The position numbers and the translations under genes were made by a program. Of a DNA stretch of 64,000 nt, positions 12,350-23,379 are shown in pieces. The notes under the pieces are model-generated. The model was not told the origin of the DNA. It ran no database searches and saw only the letters and a program-made list of their open reading frames with translations. The DNA is from Acinonyx jubatus (taxonomy: Eukaryota > Chordata > Mammalia > Carnivora > Felidae), in assembly GCF_027475565.1 (NCBI RefSeq), contig NC_069383.1:142683839-142747838 (forward strand). The letters run 5' to 3'. Each line of letters begins with the position of its first letter. The first letter of the stretch is position 1.

Positions 12350-12566
12350 AACCTTTTTTTAAGTGTTATTCATTTTTCAGAGATGAAGAGATACAGAGCA
12401 CGAGCAGGGGAGGGGCAGAGAGAGAGGGAGCCACAGAATCCGAAGCAGGCTCCAGGCTCCCAGCCGTTAGCACAGAGCCAAACACAGGGCTCAAAGTCAC
12501 AGACTACGAGATCATGACCTGAGCTGAAGTCGGATGCTTAACTGACTGAGCCACCCAGGTGCCCCA
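12350..12566 (-). mobile_element. Felid CAN-SINE
   Basis: Minus-strand full-length copy ending 'gactgagccacccaggtgcccc', with tail near 12350. An imperfect target duplication, gcaccaccttt/gcaccacttttt, lies at about 12334 and 12568. The interior carries an insertion (cccagccgttagc), so it is a diverged copy. Confidence 0.93.
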
Positions 12567-12744
12567 GGCACCACTTTTTAAATTAATAGCATTTTTAATA
12601 AGCCACAAGGTGTAAGTAGGTAGCACCTGGACTTGCCCACTGTGTACCGCCTTCTCAGTCAGCACATGACGTGTGTGAGGTGCGAAGTAAATATCAATGG
12701 AGTGAAAAATAAAAATGAGTATATAGCCTACCACGGGAGAAAGT

Positions 12745-12880
12745 TACCACCACATATTCCCATTTTTCAGATGACAAAACTGAGGCCCAGGGAGGTTACA
12801 GAGCCCATAAGTGATAGTTCTGTAATCTGTCTGATTACAAAATCAGTGCTGCTGGCTACTGCACACCCTGCTGCCATGAC
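12745..12880 (-). repeat. MIR SINE fragment
   Basis: 'cccatttttcagatgacaaaactgaggcccagggaggttacagagcccataagtgatagttctgtaatctg...gtgctgctggctactgcac' follows the MIR reverse complement nearly to its tRNA-related end. Confidence 0.8.
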
Positions 12881-12884
12881 AGAC

Positions 12885-13488
12885 CTCATGGGTTATTTGG
12901 TAACACAAACATGGGGTATTCGGTAACAAGAAAACCCAGCAGCCCAGAGCAGGCATTTTGATGTTAGGCTCCTTTGTGGATTGGAATTGGATCTTTATGA
13001 AAGATAAGAGATTTGGACCACTACTGGACCACCAACCATTACCCAAGTCATTTAAATGCTCTGTCTTGTTTTCAGTAGGTACTACCAGCTGAGAAATACA
13101 CCAAATGTATTACCTTTGGAGCACAGGGGGCAGAAAATGGCCAATTTGCCATCTCTTTCTCTTTTTTTTTTTTTTTTGACTCATGAATGATTGCATGTGG
13201 CAGAAGGCAGTTTACATTCAGAAATTTCCCTTTCACACCTGTCAGGTCAGTTTCTCAGGGTCATTAATCCCTACCAAACCACAGCAGCACAGTCTGTTCA
13301 GCTCATTCAGTCTGTTCTCAGTATAAAGTCAGTGGAGGACAAAGTGAAGATGGTCACAGTGTGGCCCAGTCGGCCAGTCAGAAGTCTACAGAACAGCTGG
13401 CCGGCCCAGGCTTGATCCTCAAGAGCCCTGTTGTAGAAAGCGACCTTGACTGAAATATTCTTTCACTGAGGTTTGGCTTTGGAGGAGT
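12885..13488. other. Unassigned intergenic DNA with T16 homopolymer
   Basis: A run of 16 T lies at 13162-13177. There is no gene and no other repeat I can name. Confidence 0.5.
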
Positions 13489-13489
13489 T

Positions 13490-13632
13490 GTGACCATGCC
13501 TTTTACTAGCTGGGAGAACTTGAAGAAAGTTACTGAACCTCTCTGAACCTCCATTTTATCATCTGTAATATGGTGATGGATGATTCCATCAACCTCTGAG
13601 GGTTAATTACAGAATCATAAAATATTAAGATT
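13490..13632 (+). repeat. MIR SINE fragment
   Basis: 'accatgccttttactagctgggagaacttgaagaaagttactgaacctctctgaacctccattttatcatctgtaatatggtg' follows the MIR core in sense orientation. Confidence 0.8.
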
Positions 13633-13689
13633 CTTGGTCGAAATGAGTGTTGTTTTAGCCTGATTAGCATCGCTTCCCTCTTTTCAGGA

Positions 13690-14115
13690 ACAGTGCCCCA
13701 TGTCACCTTTGGGGGAACATTATTCCTTGACACTTGGGCTGTGGGTTTTGGACTGGCCTGTATGCATGGCTCCTGGGTTAGGACATATGATTCAGTCCTG
13801 GTCAACCAGGAAATTCTATCACCCTGACCACATTCCAAAGTGACTGCTTCACAGACAGGCAAGTGACCAAATACAATGAGACGGAACCCAGAAGAATGCA
13901 GGTGGTGAGCTGCTGTCTGACCTCATGCCATCAACAGGGAGCCTGGACATGAAACCAGCAGAGAAGACAAAATGTGAAGACGGACCAGAGAAATCCTGTT
14001 GATATCATTTCGGGTCCTGGATTCAGCCACACCTGAGGGCTATACCTGGACTTTTCTATTAGCTAAGCCAATCAACATCCATTTTCAATTAAGTAGTGCT
14101 GGTGGAAGTTTTTCA
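13690..14115 (+). repeat. Possible old interspersed repeat, family not named
   Basis: Phrases such as 'tggttttggactggcc', 'ggattcagccacacctgagg', 'cctggacttttct' and 'agccaatcaac' recur in diverged mammalian repeats I have seen, but I cannot assign a family with confidence. The minus-strand 110-codon frame at 13530-13862 lies across this and the MIR and is not a gene. Confidence 0.3.
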
Positions 14116-14129
14116 AAGGGAAAAAGTGG

Positions 14130-14222
14130 ATCTTCATATCCTTACCCCATTTCATAGAGGAGGAAACCCAGCTTCAGAGATGAGAAGTAGCAACATGTAT
14201 CTGGGCACTTGATGAAATGTGA
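14130..14222 (-). repeat. MIR SINE fragment
   Basis: 'ccttaccccatttcatagaggaggaaacccagcttcagagatgagaag' is the reverse complement of the MIR 'catctgtaaaatgggg' segment and its surroundings. Confidence 0.6.
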
Positions 14223-14239
14223 ACTTCCTGTATAATAAT

Positions 14240-14480
14240 GGCCTTTGTCATTGCTGGGCCCTCTTCTCTACACCTGCCGCACTCTGCTCACCCTGCTTTG
14301 CTTCCCTTCTCTCTTGGTCCCACTTTAATTCAATTCACCTGATCTTCCAAGCACAGCTCAAGTTCTTTCCTCTGGAGATGTCCTTGCGGACCTTGCCTCG
14401 TGATGTGTCTCAGGCAGGTTAGCCACAAATGCAGAGCTTTCTCTCTCTGACCTGTTTCTCTTTTGAAGTCTGGGTGCCTT
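14240..14480 (+). repeat. Possible L2 fragment
   Basis: 'gctcaccctgctttgcttccc...ttccaagcacagctcaagttctttcctctggagatgtccttgcggaccttgcc' resembles the L2 segment 'caggtctcagctcaaatgtcacctcctcagagaggccttccctgacc'. It is highly diverged. Confidence 0.4.
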
Positions 14481-14829
14481 AAGAAGTTTGGCCAAGTTGC
14501 TCAGACACATTAAAGGAATTGGAACACTATAATTCTTGGCTCCTGGTGTTCAAATTAGGCATCTTTTCCTGCTGATGGATTGAAATGTATTGGTCACCAA
14601 TGTTAAAATGCTTTTTAGCAAAGAGAGTTGATTAAAAGTTAATTCATGAAAAACACAAAATGTTAGTACAACAGGGAATGTGTATTGAATCTGGCCTTTT
14701 CCCCATTACCTTCATGCTATTTTCTCTTCCTGTTGCCAGAGAAAGAGATGGCTGGACTCCATCTTGCCTTTTTTGATGAGCAATTCTATGGAATTTCAAA
14801 GTATCCTGTCATTTCTGCACTTTAAAAAA

Positions 14830-15847
14830 TATTAATGACAAAAATAAGATGAATGCAAACTGAACTATAAAAGGAAACTCTAAAGCAATAGGAGGAAATA
14901 AAGGTAACCCCCTGACTTTGGGATGGAGAGGGCTTTCCTCAGCATAGGGACAAGTGCAGAAACCACAAAGAAGTGTGATGTTATAAAGAGATATGTATAT
15001 ACACTTGGTATATAAATAAAACTACTATAAGCAGAAGTAAATGACCATGATAAACGTACATGATAGATGAATGGTATAACTTTTCCAGCAACAAGTTCAT
15101 TAACCAACTGAAAGTGAACAAAGGATTTGAAAAGGAAATTTACAGTAAAGTGGGGGGAACTATTGATGGCCAATCCCCGTAGTTAAAACACATTCATCTT
15201 CACGTGGGCTCAGGCGAGCCAATTAGAAAAAAAAATCTGTAGTCATTTCTTTGTGTCTAAAATTGAGAAAAATGTGTTAAAATGATATCTTGTGTGGTCG
15301 GAATGCAAAGGATGAGCATCCAAATATGTTCCTGGTACAGACTCTGAAGGGTAATTGACCAGTAAATGTCAACATCAGAAATGGACGTGCATTCTCTGTG
15401 ATCCTGTAATTCTGGAGGAATTTATCCTGAGAGAACAATCAGAAAAGATTCCTGCACAAAAATTTTATTTTTTTTACCTCAGCCATTTATTATCCTGCAA
15501 AGTTGAAAATGACTTAAAAGTTCACCGGTTGCACATTGGTTCGTTAAATTATGATAAATGGTCCATTCACATGATAGATATGATTAACAAGGGTGATGAA
15601 ATAGATCTGTATTCATCGATTTAGGAAGTTATTCCAAGTGAACTTATGAGTGAACAAAGGAAAGCCACAAAAATCTATGGGATGTCAAATTTTTTAAAAA
15701 GCAATTCTATTAAATACTTGGAGAATCACAGAAACATATATAAGAAGGTGCTAATATTATTGATCTCTAGATTGCAACATCATGGGTGATTTTTGCTTTT
15801 GCTTTCCTGTATTTTTCAAATTTCTGTAATAAACACGTTTCTTTAAA
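14830..15847 (+). repeat. HAL1/L1ME-type LINE 3' end
   Basis: The part at 15470-15700 carries the old L1 3' end order: 'gcacattggttcgttaaattatgataaatggtccattcac', 'gatgaaatagatctgtattcatcgatttagg', 'aacttatgagtgaacaaagg'. It ends with 'gtatttttcaaatttctgtaataaacacg' before a felid SINE. All frames are broken. Confidence 0.65.
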
Positions 15848-15864
15848 AATTACAAGTATTTTGG

Positions 15865-16045
15865 AGGTGCCTGGGTGGACTCCTGATTTTGGCTTAGGTC
15901 ATGATCCCGGGGTCATGGGATCAAGCCCCATGTCAGGCTCTGTGCTGAGTATGGAGCCTGCTTGAGATTCTCTCTCTCTCTCCCTCTGTCCCTCTCCCCA
16001 CCCCCCCCCCACTCTCTAAATAAATAAGCAAGTAAATAAATAAAT
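15865..16045 (+). mobile_element. CAN-SINE with internal deletion and C10 run
   Basis: The head reads 'ggtgcctgggtggactcctgattttggcttagg'. Compared with other copies in the window, about 20 bp between 'gggtgg' and 'actcctgatt' (the stretch with 'ctcagtcggttaagcgtctg') is missing, removing part of the tRNA-like promoter. A run of ten C lies at 16001-16010 and the tail is (AAAT)n. The target duplication aattacaagtatttt (15848-15862) matches 16046-16060 with two differences. Confidence 0.92.
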
Positions 16046-16069
16046 AATTACAAATACTTTTTAAACATA

Positions 16070-17180
16070 AGCTGCATGCCTTCACATTGATTTCCACCAA
16101 TGCATCTGATGCCTGTGTCTGACAGACCGCATCCAATAAGGATTTATATGCCATCGGGCTTGCATCACATGCCAGCATATGGACCACTTGGGCCTCCTCT
16201 TTTACCAGGACTGGTATTTGGGGGCACAAAGAGAGATTTGCTACCTACTCCATCCATCCACCAACTGGGTACAGGCACCATAAACATTGTCATTTCCCAA
16301 ATGGAAGAAGGTATGGCTTTGAAGAGCGGAGCCTTTAATCAGACAAAACATCTCACTTTGCCCCAGTCATTAAACTGACTTCAGAGACAAAGGCCCAAGG
16401 CCTTCCATCTGTTCAGTTTGTGTAAAGACAGTCAAATGATGCTGAACACTAGGGATACCGAGTGTTTATATTAGAAGTAATGAACTGAAAGCAGAGCATC
16501 TAATCCTTTCCCTAGCCAGGAGGTACTTCCAACATTTTAAAAGTCTTTTTTAAAGAGTAATAGAACTTTATAAGCATATTGGTCCTTTCATCTCCCAGAA
16601 AGTATACTCAAGGCATAATTCAGACCTTTACATTAGATCATATTAAGCCTAATTTGGTTCTTCAGCTCAGCAAAGAGCCCGGGGGTCTTTAGGAAGTTGT
16701 AAGAGTCACAGAAGTTAAAGAACCTGACTTTTTAAACAAACATGCATCTTTCCCATATGATAATGAATGTGTTGAATGTACTGCCTGGGGGGTCTTGCCA
16801 ACAGATTGAAGGGTGTGGGTAATTCCAGCAACAAAGGAGGGGGGGGAGTGGAGAGCACACCCAGCTGGTTTCTCCCACTGGATTTCCATTTTAGTAGGAG
16901 ACCTCAACTTCCTCCTTTTAATTTTCTAGGCAGTGGTCATCCTGAGGCCGTTTTTGGCGAGCCAAGAGTATATGGCAACTCTGGGCCCCGAAATTCCCAA
17001 GTGGCTTGCCGTGGGGACCTGACATTTGATTCTCAAACCAGGGTGACTTTCATAATCTTGTATTCCAGACACATCTGAGATCTCAGATGATAGTCATGAT
17101 CTGATTTTTTAAAAGAAAAATGTGAGAGCACAAACCTCACCAAAGGTACATTTGTCACTTGTGGCATAGGCTCTGGGAAA
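16070..17180. other. Unassigned intergenic DNA
   Basis: No gene or nameable repeat. A G-rich patch (gggggggagtgg) is near 16840. Frames of 72-100 codons overlap on opposite strands without coding signs. Confidence 0.45.
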
Positions 17181-17184
17181 GCAC

Positions 17185-17400
17185 CAGGCATGGGCTCCTG
17201 TGACAGGCCTGTGTTCAAATCCTAGGACTCACATTACCTCACTGTTGTGTTCTGGGATGAGTCGTTCAACCTCTCTGAGCCTCAATTTCTGAGGGAAGAG
17301 GTGGTAATATTTGCCCGCCCTCCCTCACAGAGTAGGAAGAGATGAGCTCATAAATGTGGAAACATTTGTGAACTGCAAAAAAGCTGTATGTCACGTCTAT
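17185..17400 (+). repeat. MIR SINE, near full length
   Basis: 'tgtgttcaaatcctaggactcacattacctcactgttgtgttctgggatgagtcgttcaacctctctgagcctcaatttctgag' follows MIR in sense orientation from the tRNA-related part through the core to 'gatgagctcataaatgtgg'. Confidence 0.85.
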
Positions 17401-17404
17401 AATG

Positions 17405-18420
17405 CCAAGTTTTGCTGTTTTGCCAACTTCTTAGGCGGCCAAGTAGAAGTGTTGGAGACTGAAGAACAACGATCAGTGAGCCACAGAGATGCTCAGAGCT
17501 GAGCCTGGGGTCCTGCAAGCAGTGTCTCTGGGTACACTGTAAGCCTAATTCCACCTGCTGATGGAGTCATCAGTCACTCTCCCAAGCAGCAAGCTCCCAG
17601 GACTAAGTGCCTGTTTAATGACCTGAAGTTTTGTTGCAATGACTATTGCCCAAGTGCACAAAAGCTGGCTGTTCCTCTTTCCGGGATGGGGAAATCTTTC
17701 CAGAGAGATTCTGTTGGCTAATGGGATCTTCTGAAGGGGACTTGGCCCACAGCCACCTTCATCTGCCTCCCCTCCCCAGGCTGACTCTGCATCTATTAGC
17801 ATGAAAAATGGGGAAGTGATTGGGATTATATCATCCATAAGTTAGCTTAGCTGAATCGAGATCATTTGTCTAGTGCGCACATTCCCGAGGCCAAGGGAGG
17901 GTTGCCATTCTCTTTTCCAGTGAGGTCATCCTCCTTGTCTGCAGCTTTGACATCTAGCTAACCAGGGCCCTCACCACAGACTGCGTGTTAGCAGAGAAAA
18001 CAGCCTTTCATCCAGGAGTGACAGGCCAACTTCGGGTTTCCTTCCCTTTTCTCCATGCTGTTCCCTTGGGCTATATGATCTCCGCCTAGGCTGGGTTGAT
18101 AAGACCCTTAAGCCTCAAACAGGGGCTCCTCTCTAGGCCCTGAAATGTTCTTCCCCAGGCCGGCCGGGGAACACATTTTCCTTTATAGCTCATTTTGTTT
18201 TTCATGTGGTGTGGCTTGCAGAAAGCTTTTCTTTCATGATGGGCTGGCTGTTCATGACTCTCAAAAAACATAAGATTTGATCAAAAGGAATGGAAGCCAT
18301 ATAATGTCTGGTGGCCCTGTATTCAGAAACCCAAATGTGCCTCAAATAGAAAGGAAAGCTCATGACGCTGGGATCCTGAAAAGCTCCATGCTAATCTCAC
18401 CGTTCCAGGTCCCAAGTTGG
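17405..18420. other. Unassigned intergenic DNA
   Basis: About 1 kb without a gene or nameable repeat. It holds a ggccggccgg palindrome-like GC patch near 18160, flanked by cacttcc/tttcc-type motifs. Conservation would need to be tested by alignment. Confidence 0.4.
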
Positions 18421-18424
18421 ATGG

Positions 18425-18625
18425 GAGATTTATTATCCTCCTATTGTGTGCCAAGCTACACTGATGTGTGCTGGAAACTTCACTGTCACCCCATCTGGTG
18501 GGTCCTCTCAGACCACTTTTGAGATGAGGAACCTGAAGCCCAGAGAAATGAAGCAGCTTGCCTAAGGACACACGGCAAGAAAGTCAAAGCCAGATGGGTA
18601 GTGCCCACGCTCTTTGCACTGTTCT
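18425..18625 (-). repeat. MIR SINE, near full length
   Basis: 'tattatcctcctattgtgtgccaagctacactgatgtgtgctgg...gatgaggaacctgaagcccagagaaatgaagcagcttgcctaaggacacacggcaag' is the reverse complement of MIR from its 3' end to the tRNA-related end. Confidence 0.85.
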
Positions 18626-18634
18626 CAAATGTCG

Positions 18635-19265
18635 CTGGCTTGTTCCCTTATTCACTTAGTTCACACCCACTGAGCACTGAATGCCAGGCACACGTGTACA
18701 TCCTGGGGGTAGAGCACTGAACAAGAGACTGGGTTCCTGCAGAAATGAACAAACCAAGGATGTTGTTTTGCAAGGCTGGTAGGGACTTGAAACCCCTACA
18801 AACAAGTGACAGAAAAGAATGGACGGCTGGAGCAGCACCTTCAGCTGGGGTGGTCAAAGCTGCTGTTCCGAGACAAAACACAGACCCCAAACCAAAAAGT
18901 GAGAAGTCAGCCATGCCACCCCCTTGAGAAAATGCTCAGCAAATACAGAGCTCTGAGGATGGGGCAGGGGCGGAAAGAAGGCCCGAGGGTCACCAGGCCA
19001 TAGAGAGCAGGGCTGAGTGGGAAGAAATGTGTTTGGAAAGGCAAGCAGAGGTCCGGATTATGGGCTTGTGGTTGGCGATCGAGTGTTTGCATTTTATTCT
19101 GAGTGGGATGGGACCCCATCTCAGGGTTTTGGGTAGGGGATTTATCTCATGTTCTAAAGAGATCGCCCTAATCTCTGTAGGGATAATGGCTCTAGGCAGA
19201 CAAAAGGAGGATAGGAAGACCAGGAAGGGATTTGGCAAACACCGGTGGCTGAAGATTTTATACCT
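18635..19265 (-). repeat. L2 LINE fragment
   Basis: It starts with the L2 3' end in reverse ('ttcacttagttcacacccactgagcactgaatgccaggcacacg') and continues with 'gtgtttgcattttattctgagtgggatgggaccccatctcagggttttgggtaggggatttatc', the reverse of L2 'gtcactcccctgcttaaaaccctccaatgg'. Many small frames overlap here; none is a gene. Confidence 0.7.
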
Positions 19266-19269
19266 CATT

Positions 19270-19615
19270 TAATTAATTTCACATCTGTGAACTGCTTTTC
19301 CTCCAAACATACAGCTATATATTCTCTATTCTGGCATAGGGCTTGAAATCAATATCCACTACTTCATTGAACACATAGTGTATTGGAAAATGAGAACATC
19401 CTCTCTGGTTATGGATAGTCGGCATCAGAGCCAGGCAGGGTGGGGATGATGTCCCTGTGTTGATATAACTGGGACTCCTGGCAAAATCAAAAGGGATCTG
19501 AGGGTTAGATGATGGGATGTGTGCTTCCTGACTTCCTGATTTTGAGGGTTTTATCGTGGGTACGAAAAGAACATGCTTAATGGGCGGAAAGGCACCATAG
19601 GGTGATGGAACCTCA
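19270..19615. other. Unassigned intergenic DNA
   Basis: No gene or repeat seen. A 106-codon minus-strand frame at 19315-19635 has no recognised similarity. Confidence 0.4.
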
Positions 19616-19617
19616 GG

Positions 19618-19722
19618 TAGGCAACTTACTCTCAAATGGCTCAGGGAAAAAGTTCTTTGTACCCTACTTGCAGCTCTTCTATAACTTGAGATTGTTTCAA
19701 AAATTTTTTAAAGTAAGGAAAA
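19618..19722 (+). repeat. Possible old L1M 3' terminus
   Basis: 'gctcagggaaaaagttctttgtaccctacttgcagctcttctataacttgagattgtttcaaaaattttttaaa' resembles the end of L1M 3' UTRs ('cttgcaacttttctgtaagtttgaaattatttcaaaat'). Confidence 0.4.
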
Positions 19723-19725
19723 ACA

Positions 19726-19980
19726 GGGACGCCTGGGTAGCTCAGTTGGTTGAGTGTCCGACTCTTGATTTCGGCTCAGGTCGTGATCCCAGGGTTGTGG
19801 GATCAAGCCCCACGTCGGGCTCTGCACTGACTATAGAGTCTGCTTAGGATTCTCTCTCTCAGTCTCTGTCTCTGTCTCTGTCTCTGTCTCTCTCTGTTCC
19901 CTCCCTACACCTCTCCCCCACTCACATACTCACTCTCTAAAAAAACAAATAAAATGTAATATAATAAAATATTTAAAAAA
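19726..19980 (+). mobile_element. Felid CAN-SINE with (TCTCTG)n expansion
   Basis: Head 'gggacgcctgggtagctcag', B-box-like 'gggatcaagccccacg', then a pyrimidine tract with four TCTCTG units at about 19861-19898 and a long AT-rich tail. The flank 'taaagtaaggaaaaaca' (19709-19725) corresponds to 'taaagaaaaaca' at 19981-19992. Confidence 0.93.
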
Positions 19981-19992
19981 TAAAGAAAAACA

Positions 19993-20508
19993 TACATTTT
20001 AAAAATGTACTTCTCATCTCCTCAGATCCAAAATCAAGCTGAATCTTAAACCCTGACAGATTGTAGTTTCAGTTGCCTTTTTTCTTATTTGTAGGCTGTC
20101 GTTTGATGGAAGAATTGTCACTTTGGGAGTAACTGCTTTCTTCCTTTGATTTTTTGCTTTATCCCATAGAATGGAATCCACTTGACCCCCACATTCAGCT
20201 ATGACTTAAAAAGAAATTCCACAACAAGTCAGAATGAGGATTACATGTCAAGGATAAAGGCTAAGAAACACATTATTAAATCCTAACTTTATTAAATCTT
20301 AACACTCAGACAGTTATCTCATGAAAACAAAAAGAGATTTGCAACTTTCTAAGCCAATTGCAGCTTACTTCAGGACTGTAGAATGAAGCCCCTGGAGAAT
20401 AGATCCTCATTTTGTGGATATGTAGAGGCTCACCTCTGTGAAGGAAAACAGTTATTGTCTTGGGAAAGCTATATAAAGTGGGAATAATTAAATTGTCAGT
20501 CTTTCGAT
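19993..20508. other. Unassigned intergenic DNA
   Basis: No gene or repeat seen. AT-rich. Confidence 0.45.
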
Positions 20509-20524
20509 AAGAATTATGAAATTT

Positions 20525-20711
20525 AGGGGTGCCTAGGTGGCTCGGTCGGTTAAGCGCCTGACTATTGATTTTGGCTCAGGTCATGACAGAGCCCCGTGTC
20601 GGGCTCTGCACTGGGCACGGAGCCTGTTCAGGATTCTCTCTCTTCCTCTCTCTCTCCCCCTCCTTGACTCAAGCTCTTGTGCTTTCTCTCTTGCTCCAAA
20701 AAAAAAAAAAA
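20525..20711 (+). mobile_element. Felid CAN-SINE with perfect 16-bp target duplication
   Basis: The flanks aagaattatgaaattt are identical at 20509-20524 and 20712-20727, and the A tail is uninterrupted (A16). The copy lacks about 25 bp between 'caggtcatga' and 'cagagccccgtg'. The identical flanks and pure tail suggest one of the younger insertions here. Confidence 0.95.
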
Positions 20712-20729
20712 AAGAATTATGAAATTTGA

Positions 20730-21375
20730 ACAGTACAAAGAGATAACTTTAGACAGTATTTATGAATTGGCTACACCTAATTGAGAATAAAACAAACATA
20801 ATTAACTGCTTTACAACTTAAGTAAAAAAAAGAAATCATTCAGAAGTGGATGTTTCTCTGACACTTTCATCTGAAGCATCCTGGTAACTACTGTTAACTT
20901 TAACCACTTCAAATACTTTTAAAAATATATTGCATCGTGTTAAATTACTTACATTTATTGAATGCATATTCCTATAAAATAGGAGACTTATTGGATGTGT
21001 ACATTTGAATGTTTCTTTCAAAGATTATTTGGTATAGTGATCTCCAGATTTGGGACTTTTCTGGGTAAGGAACAATTCAACAATTTAAATTGGAGAGAAC
21101 TGCAGAAAGTTTATGATGTTCAATTTTGCCAACCGAGGGCATAAAATACAAATAAATTAAAGTACTACCTTTACACTTTTATAATCTCAGAATAAAAGGT
21201 AGTCCTTTAAATGGAATACATTTAATTTTGTGAAAACTTACAAGAGTTTCCTTAGTTTTCTTTCAAAACCAGGAACTGGTAGACTCATTTTCATTACCAG
21301 CCTTGATGTCCCAATGAATGTTTAGAGATTCCTAGTTTGCATCAGCTACCTGATTCTGCAGATGCTGGGTTCAGA
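20730..21375. other. Unassigned intergenic DNA
   Basis: AT-rich, with no gene or repeat I can name. Confidence 0.45.
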
Positions 21376-21379
21376 GTGG

Positions 21380-21487
21380 GGCTGGGACTTGCCTAAAGCG
21401 AGGCTGCCATTTAAGAGAAGACCAAGATCTTGCACCCAGGACCCCTGAGTCCTAAGCCAGCGTGCTTGTCACTAAGCCCAGCAGTTG
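21380..21487 (-). repeat. MIR SINE fragment
   Basis: 'gacttgcctaaagcgaggctgcc...cttgcacccaggacccctgagtcctaagccagcgtgcttgtcactaagccc' is the reverse of the tRNA-related half of MIR ('agagcatgggctctggagtcagac'). Confidence 0.5.
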
Positions 21488-21529
21488 GCTTTACATAGTT
21501 CTATTGGTTAGATTTCCCTAGGCTACACT

Positions 21530-21960
21530 CAACAGAAAACTAACCTAAATTGGATTAAACAATAATAAAGGAAATGTGTTGACTCTGGTAATGGAAAAAT
21601 CCAAAGGATAGTTTCAGGCAAGGCTTAATCCAGGATTTCACTTGCTTTATATTGTCATTAACCCTCCTAACCATTCCAGAGAGTTCACGTGTGGCTACAG
21701 AAAATCCCGTTCTTATGCCATTACGTCCAGGGCAATGGAAACTACCTCTTTTCGTACTTCCCACACATCCTGAAAGTGATTTTCTTAGATGGACTCACAT
21801 GCTTCTTTTTAAGTCAATCATTGGTGCTACATGGGGGAATTTGATGGTTTAAGTCAATCAAGGCTTGTTCCGGAGCTTAGAGTTGAGTCAATTCCCCATA
21901 AACTATCCAATTGACAATGGGAAACAAGTGGTTTCCCAAGGAGGAATCAAGATATTGTTT
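21530..21960. repeat. Possible old interspersed repeat, family not named
   Basis: 'ctaacctaaattggattaaacaataataaaggaaatgtgttgactctggtaatggaaaaatccaaaggatagtttcaggcaaggcttaatcc' resembles a diverged mammalian repeat, but I cannot name it with confidence. Confidence 0.3.
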
Positions 21961-22299
21961 TATTTTTATAAAGGTGAATTAACCTTGGACAAAAAGATAA
22001 ACACAGATGTGTGTTACATTGGGTTAGATGGAGACACTATTCTTAAGGAATTTCTTGCATTAAAAAAAATCCTTTTATGCAAAAGGACATGGACTGTGCC
22101 CAGCTTGTTAATGGCTGTATCTCCAGCACCTACCGTGGTACTGGCACGTGGACAGACTTCAATAGAAAATGATGGGAAAAAAATGGAAAAACTAGAAAAG
22201 TACAAAAACGTTTCATATGAAAAGTTACATTAATCCCAGTTCATGTTAATGTTCATAATTCCAGTCTAAAAATAATGACTCTTGAAATGTTGGGATAAT

Positions 22300-22640
22300 T
22301 CCTTCCTCTTTTTATTCCTATGTAAGGATGCACATAGCTACTTGTACTTAGCAATATAATGTTCACTGGGATTTTACCTCAATTTTATTTTTCCACTTAG
22401 TACTACACTATATACACATCCTAAGTCATGAAAATAACTTGAAAGCACAATTTTTAACAACAGTGTAACATTCAATCATAAGGATTTAGTGTGCATTTTT
22501 CAAACAATTCTTGTCTAAGAGATAGTTGTTTGTTTCTAATTTTTCACTATTGTAAATAAGGCTGCAAAGAACGTATGTCTACTAAACCTTTGTGTCTTTA
22601 AGAATTGTGAGTAATGCTCATAGTTCTACTTTTTCATAAA
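22300..22640 (-). repeat. Old L1M 3' fragment
   Basis: 'tgtaacattcaatcataaggatttagtgtgcatttttc' and 'ttgtttctaatttttcactattgtaaataaggctgcaaagaacg' are reverse-complement phrases of old L1 3' regions (tatccatacaatggaatattatgcagc). The copy is degraded. Confidence 0.5.
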
Positions 22641-23147
22641 CAAGAGCATTTCCTCCCACCTTGCGTTCTTGTGTTTTTGCTGACAAGGATAAGGACTAAA
22701 GACAAGAATTAGAAGAAGAGAAATGAGCTAAAATCATTTTTTAATTTCACTTTCACAAAAATTAACTTAAAAAAAAGACAAGTAGGTGCTCAAGAGAGAA
22801 AATGAGGGAACGTTGAGTGTTGCTGATCAGAAAACAGAAACACTGGATTTTGGAACGGTGACTCTCTAGGAGAGGAGTGGCACAGCACAGTCAGAATCCT
22901 GTGGTGAATTGCATAGTGCGGTTCCCCCTTCGCCTTCTCTCCGAGGCTCCAAAAAAGCAACATATTCTATAGTTGGGTGTTTTTTAAGTTGGACTTATTT
23001 TTCTACTGGAAGCCTGAATTTGACAGGAGATGAGGAAAAGCTGAAATCCCACTTTTTCAATTAGATATTCATAGGAAAAACAGCAGGAAGAGGGTAGAAA
23101 TGTATACTTCCACTAGCAGAGAAGGCAAGTGGGTTGGGTGCTCTTTT

Positions 23148-23365
23148 TTTTTAATTTTTTTTAATGTTTATTTATTTTTGAGACAGAGAGAGACAGAGCA
23201 TGAGCAGGGAAGGGGCAGAGAGAGAGGGAGACACAGAATGTGAAGTAGGCTCCAGGCTCTGAGTTGTCAGCACAGAGCCTGACGCGGGGCTTGAACTCAC
23301 GAACTGTGAGATCATGACCTGAGCAGAAGTTGGATGCTTAACCGACAGAGCCACCCAGGCGCCCC
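23148..23365 (-). mobile_element. Felid CAN-SINE
   Basis: Full-length minus-strand copy ending 'agagccacccaggcgcccc'. The target duplication tgggtgctctttt (23135-23147) matches taggtgcactttt (23366-23378) with two differences. Its 100-codon minus-strand frame is the SINE reading through into flanking DNA. Confidence 0.95.
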
Positions 23366-23379
23366 TAGGTGCACTTTTG

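Noticed and set aside
16001..16010. C10 run, with the C15 run at 52522, as possible G-quadruplex sites on the minus strand
   Set aside because: Single homopolymer runs, one inside a SINE; no repeated G-tract pattern with loops that would make a convincing case.
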